Source: Opitutaceae bacterium (GTDB taxonomy: Bacteria; Verrucomicrobiota; Verrucomicrobiia; Opitutales; Opitutaceae). From it: a DNA stretch of 64,000 nt. Both the position numbers and the translations under genes were made by a program. The notes beneath the pieces are model-generated. The model saw only the letters and a program-made list of their open reading frames with translations, did not search any database and was not told the origin of the DNA. Below, one piece after another: positions 42,432-49,905 of this stretch (the first letter of the stretch is position 1; each line of letters starts with the position of its first letter). The DNA lies in the NCBI GenBank assembly GCA_016794785.1, contig JAEUHC010000004.1, positions 62,001 to 126,000 of the forward strand, read 5' to 3'.

Positions 42432-43697
42432 CTAAGCGACCGCCAGCCCCTTCATCGCCCCCGTGCTGGTGGAGAAGCGGCGCTCGTTGAGGCCGAGGCG
42501 GTTCAGGGCGGTGAGATAGAGGTTGGGCAGCGGATAGTTGTCACCCTGGTCAAACGCGAGATGCTGGCCGTGCTTGAAGCCGCCGCCGGCAAAGAGCACG
42601 GGCATGTTCTTGTTGTCGTGCGAGGACGCGTTGCCGAGGTTCGACGTGAGCAGCACCATCGTCTCGTCGAGCAACTGGTCGGCTTTCAACTTCCGCAGAA
42701 ACGCGGCCCATTCGTTGATCACGCCCTGCTCCACGATAGCGAGCTGCTTGAGCTTGGCGGCGTCTAGGCCGTGATGGCTGAGGCTGTGGTAATTTTCATC
42801 GACGCCCTCGATACCCTGCACGCCGTTGCCGGCGACATGGAGCGTGACGAAGCGCGTGTTGTCCGTGGCGAGGGCGAGGTGGACGATGTCGAGGAAGATG
42901 CGCTCGACCACGACCTCGTTGTCGCGCGGCACGCGCACGGGGGGCTGCATCTTTACCCTAGGCTTGGGCCGGTGGGTCCAGCTCTCGTTAGCCGCGAGAC
43001 GCTGCTCGAGATCGCGCACGCCGGTGAACCAGGCGTCGAGCTTGTCGCGGTCGGCGGCGCCCAGCTCGCGCTGGAGCGCCTTGGCCTCCCCGCCGACGAC
43101 GTCCATGATGCTGCGGCCCTGGCGGATCAATTCGGCCTGGCGCGTCTGCTCCGCGGGCGTGTCGTCCACGAAGAGCCGCGTGAAGAGCCGCATGGCGTTG
43201 TTCTCCGCGGGAATCATCGAGCCGTTTTCCGTGTAGCTCGGGCTCGTCTGGCTGTTGGTGTTGAGCACGAGCGACGGGAAACGCGTCTCGTGGCCGAGCT
43301 GCTTCGCCATGAACTGATCGAGGGAGACGGTGTTGCGCGAGGTGGAGCCGCGGGCGTTGGGGCAGGCGGAGAAGATGCTGCCTTCCGCAGTGTGCCCGCC
43401 CGACACGCCCGGGTGCGACGAGCCGGAGATGATCGTGAAATCCTCCCGGATATCCTGGATCCCCGCGAGGTAGCGCGAGGGCTTGTAATCGCGGCCCGCG
43501 CCCTCGGGCACGAGGTTCGGGTTGTGCAGGCCGAGCGACAGACTCATGCCGAAGAACCGCTTCGCACGCCGTTTTTCCGGGAGCGCGGCCGCGAAGGCGG
43601 GAGTCATCGCATCTAGCAACGGCAGGCCGAGCGCCACGCCGGCGCAACGCAGCATGGCACGGCGGGAAATATGGGTGCGGGTCGTAAAGGTGCTCAT
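42432..43697 (-). CDS. DUF1552 protein (Tat-exported partner of a PSD-type cytochrome)
   Basis: The 421-residue product begins with a twin-arginine signal (SRRAMLRCAGVALGLP, RR at 12-13). The DUF1552 body contains FFGMSLSLGLHNPNLVPEG (48-66), GVSGGHTAEGSIFSACPNA and NYHSLSHHG, all family features. DUF1552 genes almost always neighbour DUF1592/DUF1588 cytochrome-like genes; here the stop-to-start gap to that gene is 16 bp. The fold is thought to resemble alkaline-phosphatase/sulfatase relatives, but no activity is established. It probably folds before export because of the Tat signal (inference). Confidence 0.88.
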   Translation of the reverse strand: MSTFTTRTHISRRAMLRCAGVALGLPLLDAMTPAFAAALPEKRRAKRFFGMSLSLGLHNPNLVPEGAGRDYKPSRYLAGIQDIREDFTIISGSSHPGVSGGHTAEGSIFSACPNARGSTSRNTVSLDQFMAKQLGHETRFPSLVLNTNSQTSPSYTENGSMIPAENNAMRLFTRLFVDDTPAEQTRQAELIRQGRSIMDVVGGEAKALQRELGAADRDKLDAWFTGVRDLEQRLAANESWTHRPKPRVKMQPPVRVPRDNEVVVERIFLDIVHLALATDNTRFVTLHVAGNGVQGIEGVDENYHSLSHHGLDAAKLKQLAIVEQGVINEWAAFLRKLKADQLLDETMVLLTSNLGNASSHDNKNMPVLFAGGGFKHGQHLAFDQGDNYPLPNLYLTALNRLGLNERRFSTSTGAMKGLAVA

Positions 43698-43713
43698 GGC
43701 GGGTTTCGGGGTG

Positions 43714-46068
43714 TTATTTGATGAGGAAGGTTCCGCTCAGGACGACCTCGCGAATCAGCGAACGCAGGCCGGTGGTGCGGGCGGCGATGGCATCAATCGC
43801 CGCCTCGTCGCTGAAACGCAACGGCGCACCGGTGGCATAGACCAGAAACTGGCCGGCAAACCCACGGGCGAGCTGGCGGCCGCGCTGCGCCTGGAGACGC
43901 TGCCACGCGGCCACATCGGAGAATTTCGCGCCGTCCGGGGTGATGCCCTCGCCGCTCACTTTCACACCCTTGCCGCCCTGGCCGTAGTTCGTGCGCCAGA
44001 CGCCGACGGGATCGTAATTCTCGAGCGCGAAGCCCGGCGGATCGATTTTCTGGTGGCAGCTCGCGCAGGACTCGCTGTTGCGGTGCTTGTCGAGCTGATC
44101 GCGGATGCTGACGGCGCCGCGAATGTCCGGCTCGATGGCGGGCACGCCCGGCGGCGGCGGCGGGATGTGCACGCCGAGGATGCGCTCGTTGATGAAGACG
44201 CCGCGCGTGACCGGCGAGGTGCTGGTGCCGTCCGCGGTGACCTTGAGAATGGCGCCTTGGGTGATGAAGCCGCCGCGCCGGTCGCCGGGTTGCAGCGCGA
44301 CTTTTTGCAGGCCCTCCCCGGGACGAATCGCCGCGTTGACCCGATAGTGCCGGGCCAGGCGGCCGTTCAGGAACGCAAAGTCGGAATCGACCAGGTAAGT
44401 GCTACCGAGATCGGCGCGCAGCAGCTCAGTGAAGTAGGCCCGCGTCTCCTGCACCATCGACTCCTGCACGATCGGATCGAATTCGCGGAAGAGCCGCGTG
44501 TCCGGGGTCGTAAAGTCGATCTGCCCCAGCTTGAGCCATTGGTTGGTGAAGCTGACGACGAAGCGGCGCGCGTGCGGATGGTTGAGCAGGCGGTCCACCT
44601 CGGCGGCGAGCACGGCGGGAACGCGGAGCCGCCCCGACGCCGCATGGGACCGCAACGTCTCATCGGGCAGCGAGCACCAGAACGCATAGCTGAGCCGCGC
44701 CGCGATGGCATGGTCGTCGAGCCGGCCCGGGGCCTCGACCAAGGTCAGGAAGCGCGGGGAACACAGGATCGCGCGATAGGCCGTGCGCAGCGCATCGGCC
44801 GGCGCGGCGCCCTCCCCGCGCGCCGCGCGCGCGATCTTCAGGTAAGGCGCGAGCTGATCCGCCGTGACCGGCCGGCGAAACGCGCGGTCGGCGAAACGCG
44901 CGACGAGCCGGTCGAGCGTCGCGGCGTCGAGCTGCTCCGGATTCGCGTCGGCAAAGAGTCGCTCGCGCACGCCCGCCTGATTGGCGTGCGGGTGGATGCG
45001 CTCAATGTCGATGCCCCGGTGTGCGATGCCCGCGAAGCCCTCGGCGGCCAGGTCACGGCCGGCGTAGGAGACGTTGCCGCCCGTCCGACCCGGCGGGGGT
45101 CGCTTGAGCGTGTTGTCGTTCGGCTTGAACTCGAGGCGGTGGTTTTTCTGCATCCACGCCTCGAAGACGATGTCGCGCGAACTCGCGGTGGCCTCGACCA
45201 AGCCTATGAGGTGGAGCAGCGGCGCGTTGGCCTCGGCCTCGCCGGAGCGCAGGGTGCCCCAAACCGCGCCGGCGGCCCCGGGATTGATCGCCTGGACGCC
45301 GCGGAGGGTGATGCGATACCAGCCGGCTTCGGGCACCCACGTGGGAGTGCGACCGTAGAATGCGAGACCCATCGGCCACGCGATGCTGCGGCCGTCGCGC
45401 AGTTCCGGCCCGCGGAAATTGCCGCTGGGGTTTTTCATCAGCATCTCCGGCGTGTAGTGCGTGCGATAAACCACGTCGCCGCTGAGCGCGCGTTGGAAGG
45501 CCTCGCGCAGCGCTTGATCCGCCACATCGAGGTAGCGCGCCAGCAGGTGATGGGAAAGCTGCTGGCCTTCCGCGACAGTCTCGAAGCCCTGCACGCTGGG
45601 ATCTTCGGGCAAGAGCGGCTTCAACGGGAGATCGATACCCAGCAGATCATGGAGCGTGTGCTCGTATTCGTTGCGTGTGAGACGACGGCCGCGCACCCGG
45701 CCTCGCGCGGCGATGTCGGACTGATCGGCGGAGAGCAGAGGCCTGCGCAAGGCGTCGAGGAACGCCGCCCGCTCGTCGGGCGCAGGCTGCGTCTTCTTCT
45801 TCGGAGGCATCTCGCCCTCATGCACGCGGTCAAAAACGTAGCGCCATTTCTGAAAGTTCGCCGGATCGGAAAGGTTGAAGGCCTGCGCCGTGAGATCGAG
45901 GTCGCCCTTTTTCTCGTCCGCGTCGTGGCAGTTGTAGCAATGCCGATCCAAAAAGGCGCGGAGCGGCTCGGGCGGCGGAGTCGCTGCAGACAGGGTGGCA
46001 GCGAACAGCACAGCGCACATGGCCGGCCCGAGCGGCCGCGTGAAGGGAGAAAAGGGAAAGAGACGCAT
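43714..46068 (-). CDS. PSD-type exported cytochrome, DUF1587/DUF1592/DUF1595/DUF1588/DUF1585 protein
   Basis: The 784-residue product has a signal peptide (about 1-29). A heme motif CYNCH is at 44-48 and a second CASCH at 668-672. Between lies the DUF1587-DUF1592-DUF1588 chain. LTRNEYEHTLHDLLGIDLPL (DUF1587-like), GRLDDHAIAARLSYAFWCSL, FVVSFTNQWLKLGQID and GFALENYDPVGVWRT (DUF1588/1585-like) are the usual landmarks. Such proteins abound in Planctomycetes and Verrucomicrobia and are linked to complex-carbohydrate breakdown; the redox role is unproven. It is co-transcribed with a DUF1080 gene (21 bp upstream) and DUF1552 (16 bp downstream). Confidence 0.9.
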   Translation of the reverse strand: MRLFPFSPFTRPLGPAMCAVLFAATLSAATPPPEPLRAFLDRHCYNCHDADEKKGDLDLTAQAFNLSDPANFQKWRYVFDRVHEGEMPPKKKTQPAPDERAAFLDALRRPLLSADQSDIAARGRVRGRRLTRNEYEHTLHDLLGIDLPLKPLLPEDPSVQGFETVAEGQQLSHHLLARYLDVADQALREAFQRALSGDVVYRTHYTPEMLMKNPSGNFRGPELRDGRSIAWPMGLAFYGRTPTWVPEAGWYRITLRGVQAINPGAAGAVWGTLRSGEAEANAPLLHLIGLVEATASSRDIVFEAWMQKNHRLEFKPNDNTLKRPPPGRTGGNVSYAGRDLAAEGFAGIAHRGIDIERIHPHANQAGVRERLFADANPEQLDAATLDRLVARFADRAFRRPVTADQLAPYLKIARAARGEGAAPADALRTAYRAILCSPRFLTLVEAPGRLDDHAIAARLSYAFWCSLPDETLRSHAASGRLRVPAVLAAEVDRLLNHPHARRFVVSFTNQWLKLGQIDFTTPDTRLFREFDPIVQESMVQETRAYFTELLRADLGSTYLVDSDFAFLNGRLARHYRVNAAIRPGEGLQKVALQPGDRRGGFITQGAILKVTADGTSTSPVTRGVFINERILGVHIPPPPPGVPAIEPDIRGAVSIRDQLDKHRNSESCASCHQKIDPPGFALENYDPVGVWRTNYGQGGKGVKVSGEGITPDGAKFSDVAAWQRLQAQRGRQLARGFAGQFLVYATGAPLRFSDEAAIDAIAARTTGLRSLIREVVLSGTFLIK

Positions 46069-46089
46069 GGGCTGCTTAAGGCAAGACGG

Positions 46090-46776
46090 TCAGCGCGCCT
46101 GCCAGATGCGCACCTCGTCGAAACGCAGGCCGGGGCCATTCACGGTGAAATGGAAGCTGCTCTTGGTCTCGTGCGCGAGACCCGGCGATTGGAGAAAAGC
46201 CGCGGGCCGACCGTCCACGCTCACCCGCATCCGATCCCCGACGATCTCGATCTCCGCGTGGTGCCAGCGCTTCTGCTCAAGCTGGATCGGGCCGGCCGCG
46301 CTGCGACCGACCGACAGCGCATCGGCCTCGGCCCGGCGGGCGGGATCCTTGCGCAGCGCGAAGATGTCGTTGCGCATCACGCCCTCCTTGTCGTCGCCGA
46401 GACGGACCTGTTTGGGCGTGAAAGCCACGCGGCAGATATGGCCGGCGTGGGAGCCCTTGTAGGCCTGATCATCGAAGACGGCGTTGAAGGTGGTCGAGCC
46501 CTCGAGCATGAACTTGAAAGCGACGATCACGTTGCGCATGGGGCGATGCACCCGGCCCACCGCGCCATGATCCGCGCGGGCTTGCGTCGCGTGCAACGTG
46601 CCGTCTGCGACCGTAAACGCCGGGATCACGGATTTCCATTCGCCGAGATCCGTCCGCCCGAAGTCGTCCGAAAAAAGCAGGTCACCCTTGGCCGCGAGCG
46701 GCTGCGTCGGCACGGCGGCGGACAACAGGGCGCCCAGCAGGAGGAAGGAGGGGCAGGCAAGCAGTGGGAATTTCAT
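46090..46776 (-). CDS. Exported DUF1080/LamG-like jelly-roll protein
   Basis: The 228-residue product has a signal peptide (about 1-20). It then has a single jelly-roll domain (about 32-228) with LLFSDDFGRTDLGEWKS, RWHHAEIEIVGDRMRVSVDG and FHFTVNGPGLRFDEVRI, the hallmarks of DUF1080 (3-keto-disaccharide hydrolase-like) and LamG folds. It may bind or cleave a sugar. The ATG at 46776 gives MKFPLL; a longer start (46848) adds 24 residues unlike a leader. It is the first gene before DUF1592-DUF1552 and has a TTAAYYRRTTAA site 119 bp upstream. Confidence 0.85.
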   Translation of the reverse strand: MKFPLLACPSFLLLGALLSAAVPTQPLAAKGDLLFSDDFGRTDLGEWKSVIPAFTVADGTLHATQARADHGAVGRVHRPMRNVIVAFKFMLEGSTTFNAVFDDQAYKGSHAGHICRVAFTPKQVRLGDDKEGVMRNDIFALRKDPARRAEADALSVGRSAAGPIQLEQKRWHHAEIEIVGDRMRVSVDGRPAAFLQSPGLAHETKSSFHFTVNGPGLRFDEVRIWQAR

Positions 46777-46895
46777 GAACAAGGATTCGGTCGCGAATGG
46801 ACGCGAGACAGACGCCGTTAGGCTCGGGCGGTTGCCGAACGAATCCAACTACCGAAAAAATGTGGCTGCCCTCATTTCGTCAGGAGCAGCCAAAC

Positions 46896-46907
46896 TTAAT
46901 CAATTAA
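46896..46907. promoter_or_regulatory. Candidate LacI-type operator 3 (TTAATCAATTAA)
   Basis: This has the same TTAAYYRRTTAA pattern as the sites at 31542 and 31596. It is 119 bp upstream of the DUF1080-DUF1592-DUF1552 unit. It suggests a shared regulator for that unit and the sulfatase/receptor pair 15 kb away (inference). Confidence 0.5.
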
Positions 46908-46947
46908 CGGCGCCAACACCACCGCCACGGTGAGAAAGTTCCGCCGT

Positions 46948-47043
46948 TCAGAAGTTGAATGAGTTCATCAGCACGAAAGCTTGCGGGGAATCGCGGTGTC
47001 AGCGGGTCGTGACTGGCGTGGTGGCATTGCGCTGTTTGGCGAA
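46948..47043 (-). pseudogene. Remnant of a TonB-dependent receptor 3' end
   Basis: Translated leftward from 47043, the sequence reads FAKQRNATTPVTTR, stop, HRDSPQAFVLMNSFNF, stop. This aligns without gaps to the last residues of the receptor at 57267 (TPITTYWHRGFPQTFVLTNT then FDF). By hand I count about 55 identical of 78 bases. The tryptophan codon TGG has become the stop TGA (46999-47001). The rest of the receptor is missing, and the next gene (a sulfatase) ends 20 bp upstream. It is a clear degraded paralogue. Confidence 0.85.
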
Positions 47044-47063
47044 GTAACAGACAGGGCCTCCGC

Positions 47064-48815
47064 TTACGGTCCGAGCCAGCGGACGGACACATGATAGGCA
47101 CCGCGTTCGCGGCCGCTCGAAGCGTCCTTCAACCACGTGGTCAGCAGTGCCGGGCCGGCCGGCAGGTTGAGGGTGAAATTCGCCGCCGCGTCCGTCGGAG
47201 CGATCGCGAGGTGCGCCTCGGCGTCACCGATTTTCAAACGGGCCTCATTCGCGCCCATCAGGCGCGGCGCATCTGTCGGAAAACGGGCCAGCCGAATCTC
47301 GTAGCGGCCGGGCCGCGTGATCTCGACCGCCCAAAAGCCGTTGGGAAACAGGGTGTCGTCGGCGAGATGACGGGGTTCCCAGATCACCCGGCCGACCGTG
47401 GGGTGCCAGTCGCGCACGGTGAAAGTCGTGGGATTCTCCTGTCCAGCGCCCAGCAGAAACCGCGTGTAGGCGCCACGATGCGCCGTCACGTCCGCGAACC
47501 AATCCACGTATGCCGCGTGCAGCCGTAGCGCGACCTCAGGGTGGAATGCCGCCACGTTGCTCGTCTGCCCGGGATCCACACGAATGTCGTAGAGTTCGCC
47601 GTTCACCAACCGCCACCGTTCCGTGAGCACTGCAAACTGCGGGGTCGCTCCTTGCTTCGCGCCTGGCCGCCACTGCTCCAAGCGATCGGCCTGGCGGTCC
47701 ACGAACATCGTGCGCTCCGGCCAGTCCTTCGCCGCGCCCGTCAGCAGCGGGGTGATGTCTGCGCCGTCAAACGCGACGCCTGCGGGAGGAGTCAGCCCAC
47801 AGAGCGCAATCAGCGTCGGCAACCAGTCGCGCAGCGAGGTGAGTTGTGCGACGGTGCGCCCGGTTACCAGCCGCTCCGGCCAGCGCACAAGGCCCGCGAC
47901 GCGATGGCCGCCCTCGTAAACCATGCCTTTCTTCCCGCGCATCCCCGCGTTGAAGCCATCGGCGGGGATGCGGCCGTCGGTGCCGGCCGCCGTGCCGTTG
48001 TCGCCCATGAAGATCACGATCGTATCGCGCTCCAAATTCCGCTCCCGCAGCGCCGTCGTCAGTCGTCCGAGGTTCTCATCAAAGTTTTCGATTTGGCCGA
48101 AGAACTTCGCCCGCTCCTCCGGGATGCCCTGGGCGAGAAAGCGCGCGGAATAGTTCTCCGCCACGGTGTGCGGCCCGTGCATGGCGTTCAGCGGCAGATA
48201 GACGAAGAACGGCTTTTGCTCCGCGGCGCGGCCGATGAAGCGCAGGGTCTCGTCGAACCAGATGTCCGTGCAGTAAGCGCTGAACTTCTCCGGCCGCCCG
48301 TTACGAAAATAGGTCGGGTCGAAATAATTTTCACCGGGCGGATTCCCAATTTCGCCCACGCCGCCGGCCTTGTGGCACACGACCTCCTGAAAGCCCCGAT
48401 ACTGCGGCGCGAAGGGAAACGTGTCGCCCAGGTGCCACTTCCCAAACATCGCGGTGCGATAGCCCGACGCGGCAAACACGTCGCCCATCGTCGTCTCGCG
48501 CGCATCGAGCAACTGACGCCCCTCCGTCACCGCCCAGGCCCCGACGCGCGTCGAATACCGCCCGGTCATCAACGCCGCGCGCGTCGGCGTGCAGAGCGGA
48601 TCGACGTGGTAATTCTTGAGACACACGCCCTCCGCGTGGAGCCGGTCGAGGTTCGGCGTCCTGAGCCACGGATTCCCATGGCAAGCCATGTCGCCGTAGC
48701 CCTGATCGTCAGTGACGATGAGGATGACGTTGGGCCTCGAAGCGGCCGCAAATGCGATCGTCGTTGTGAGCGCGAGCAGTGTTGCGAACGAAGGGAGAGG
48801 GCGGCGAAGTGTCAT
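47064..48815 (-). CDS. Exported arylsulfatase (formylglycine type)
   Basis: The 583-residue product has a signal peptide (about 1-25) and PNVILIVTDDQGYGDMACHG (28-47) with the metal aspartates. The formylglycine site CTPTR is at 75-79 (DPLCTPTRAALMTGRYS). GKWHLGDTFPF and a long C-terminal beta-rich extension (about 470-583) follow. The CxPTR and GYGD texts place it with arylsulfatase A-type enzymes. The ATG at 48815 overlaps the stop of the ThuA gene (ATGA), so both are coupled. It is the last gene of the long leftward run that begins with the sigma factor. Confidence 0.93.
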   Translation of the reverse strand: MTLRRPLPSFATLLALTTTIAFAAASRPNVILIVTDDQGYGDMACHGNPWLRTPNLDRLHAEGVCLKNYHVDPLCTPTRAALMTGRYSTRVGAWAVTEGRQLLDARETTMGDVFAASGYRTAMFGKWHLGDTFPFAPQYRGFQEVVCHKAGGVGEIGNPPGENYFDPTYFRNGRPEKFSAYCTDIWFDETLRFIGRAAEQKPFFVYLPLNAMHGPHTVAENYSARFLAQGIPEERAKFFGQIENFDENLGRLTTALRERNLERDTIVIFMGDNGTAAGTDGRIPADGFNAGMRGKKGMVYEGGHRVAGLVRWPERLVTGRTVAQLTSLRDWLPTLIALCGLTPPAGVAFDGADITPLLTGAAKDWPERTMFVDRQADRLEQWRPGAKQGATPQFAVLTERWRLVNGELYDIRVDPGQTSNVAAFHPEVALRLHAAYVDWFADVTAHRGAYTRFLLGAGQENPTTFTVRDWHPTVGRVIWEPRHLADDTLFPNGFWAVEITRPGRYEIRLARFPTDAPRLMGANEARLKIGDAEAHLAIAPTDAAANFTLNLPAGPALLTTWLKDASSGRERGAYHVSVRWLGP

Positions 48816-49864
48816 TTGGCCGCCTTCTTGGCCTTGGTTGGCGGCGCAGGCTTGAGCGGCCGATCCGGCGGCATGATGGGCGCGTCCCAGCCCGCGAGAT
48901 CGGAGGGTCGCACGCCGAGGCGATGTCGCGGGCCGAACGTGACGGGATGATAGGGCCCGACGAGTCCGACCGGCAAATCGGGCTTGATGTCCTTCTCCAT
49001 CCCGACGGCCCAGAAGCAGCCGTTCACCAGCAAGCGGCGATACCCTTCGTTGAGGAGATCCTCGGATGCGCCGTAGAGCGACGTGAAGACGCGCGCGGTC
49101 TTGCCGTTCGCGGCTCGGTAGGTCCGCGTCCACTCCGACGGCTGGGCGGGCTTGGTCGTGTCGATCGGGGCATCCGGCGTCATGCCGTTGAGTGGCTGCG
49201 CCATCGTAAGAATCTCGGCGCCGACCGGCTTGCCAACATACCCGCCGGCCTGAACCCAGACATTTCTTACGCCGCGCAGAATCGGGTGACTTCCGTGGGC
49301 TTCGACCGGCGTGATGCGGGTGCTCTGCACGTGATTCTTTCCGTAGTGCCCGACCCACGTCTGTCCGAGGATCTGGTGGCCGAAACCGAACTCATAGTGG
49401 GAGCCCTTGTGCTCCGTGGAGTATTTCGCGAACGGACTGCCATCAGGAAACCTGAAAGCGTGCGTGGCCGTGCGCAGGCCGACGATCGGTCCTCCGCGAT
49501 CCAGATACGCGATGAAGTGCTTCATCTGCTCCGGCGGAAACGCTTGGAAACGCAAATACACGACCGCGAGATCGGCGGTGGCGAGCGCCTCCAGCCCCGG
49601 CATGTTCGAATTGCCCGGGACGATCTCGCCCGAAACAGAATCCACCGTGAAGAGGACCGTGCACTTGAAGCCGTGGTGTTTCGCGAGCAGGCGCGCCAGC
49701 GCCGGCACCGTTTCCTCCGAGCGATACTCGTGATCGCCCGCGAGAAACACGATGTGCCGCCCACGGCCGGGGCCGGACGCGCCCTCATAGACGAGGGAAT
49801 TATGCGCAAACAGCGACGCCGTCAGCACAAGCGGTGTGAGGAAATGCGAGAGAGCTATTTTCAT
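48812..49864 (-). CDS. ThuA-domain exported protein
   Basis: The 350-residue product has a signal peptide (about 1-20), then HIVFLAGDHEYRSEETVPAL (37-56) and a class-I glutamine-amidotransferase-like ThuA fold. It includes LRFQAFPPEQMKHFIAYLDR and GGPIVGLRTATHAFRF. The C-terminal tail is Lys/Pro/Ala-rich (PPTKAKKAAK). ThuA proteins take part in sugar (trehalose or glucoside) turnover in some bacteria. It sits between a TonB-dependent receptor (41 bp) and a sulfatase (overlap), so a role in sugar handling after uptake is plausible but unproven. Confidence 0.87.
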   Translation of the reverse strand: MKIALSHFLTPLVLTASLFAHNSLVYEGASGPGRGRHIVFLAGDHEYRSEETVPALARLLAKHHGFKCTVLFTVDSVSGEIVPGNSNMPGLEALATADLAVVYLRFQAFPPEQMKHFIAYLDRGGPIVGLRTATHAFRFPDGSPFAKYSTEHKGSHYEFGFGHQILGQTWVGHYGKNHVQSTRITPVEAHGSHPILRGVRNVWVQAGGYVGKPVGAEILTMAQPLNGMTPDAPIDTTKPAQPSEWTRTYRAANGKTARVFTSLYGASEDLLNEGYRRLLVNGCFWAVGMEKDIKPDLPVGLVGPYHPVTFGPRHRLGVRPSDLAGWDAPIMPPDRPLKPAPPTKAKKAAK

Positions 49865-49905
49865 GTCTTGAGTCTGGCCCGGCGCGGCCGGGCCGAATGC
49901 CGCGC

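Noticed and set aside
43522..46821. Very long open frame (about 1,100 codons) on the plus strand
   Set aside because: It lies antisense to DUF1592 and neighbours, whose products have clear motifs. Its translation is Arg/Glu/Gly-rich without signature, the usual result of high-GC codon bias.
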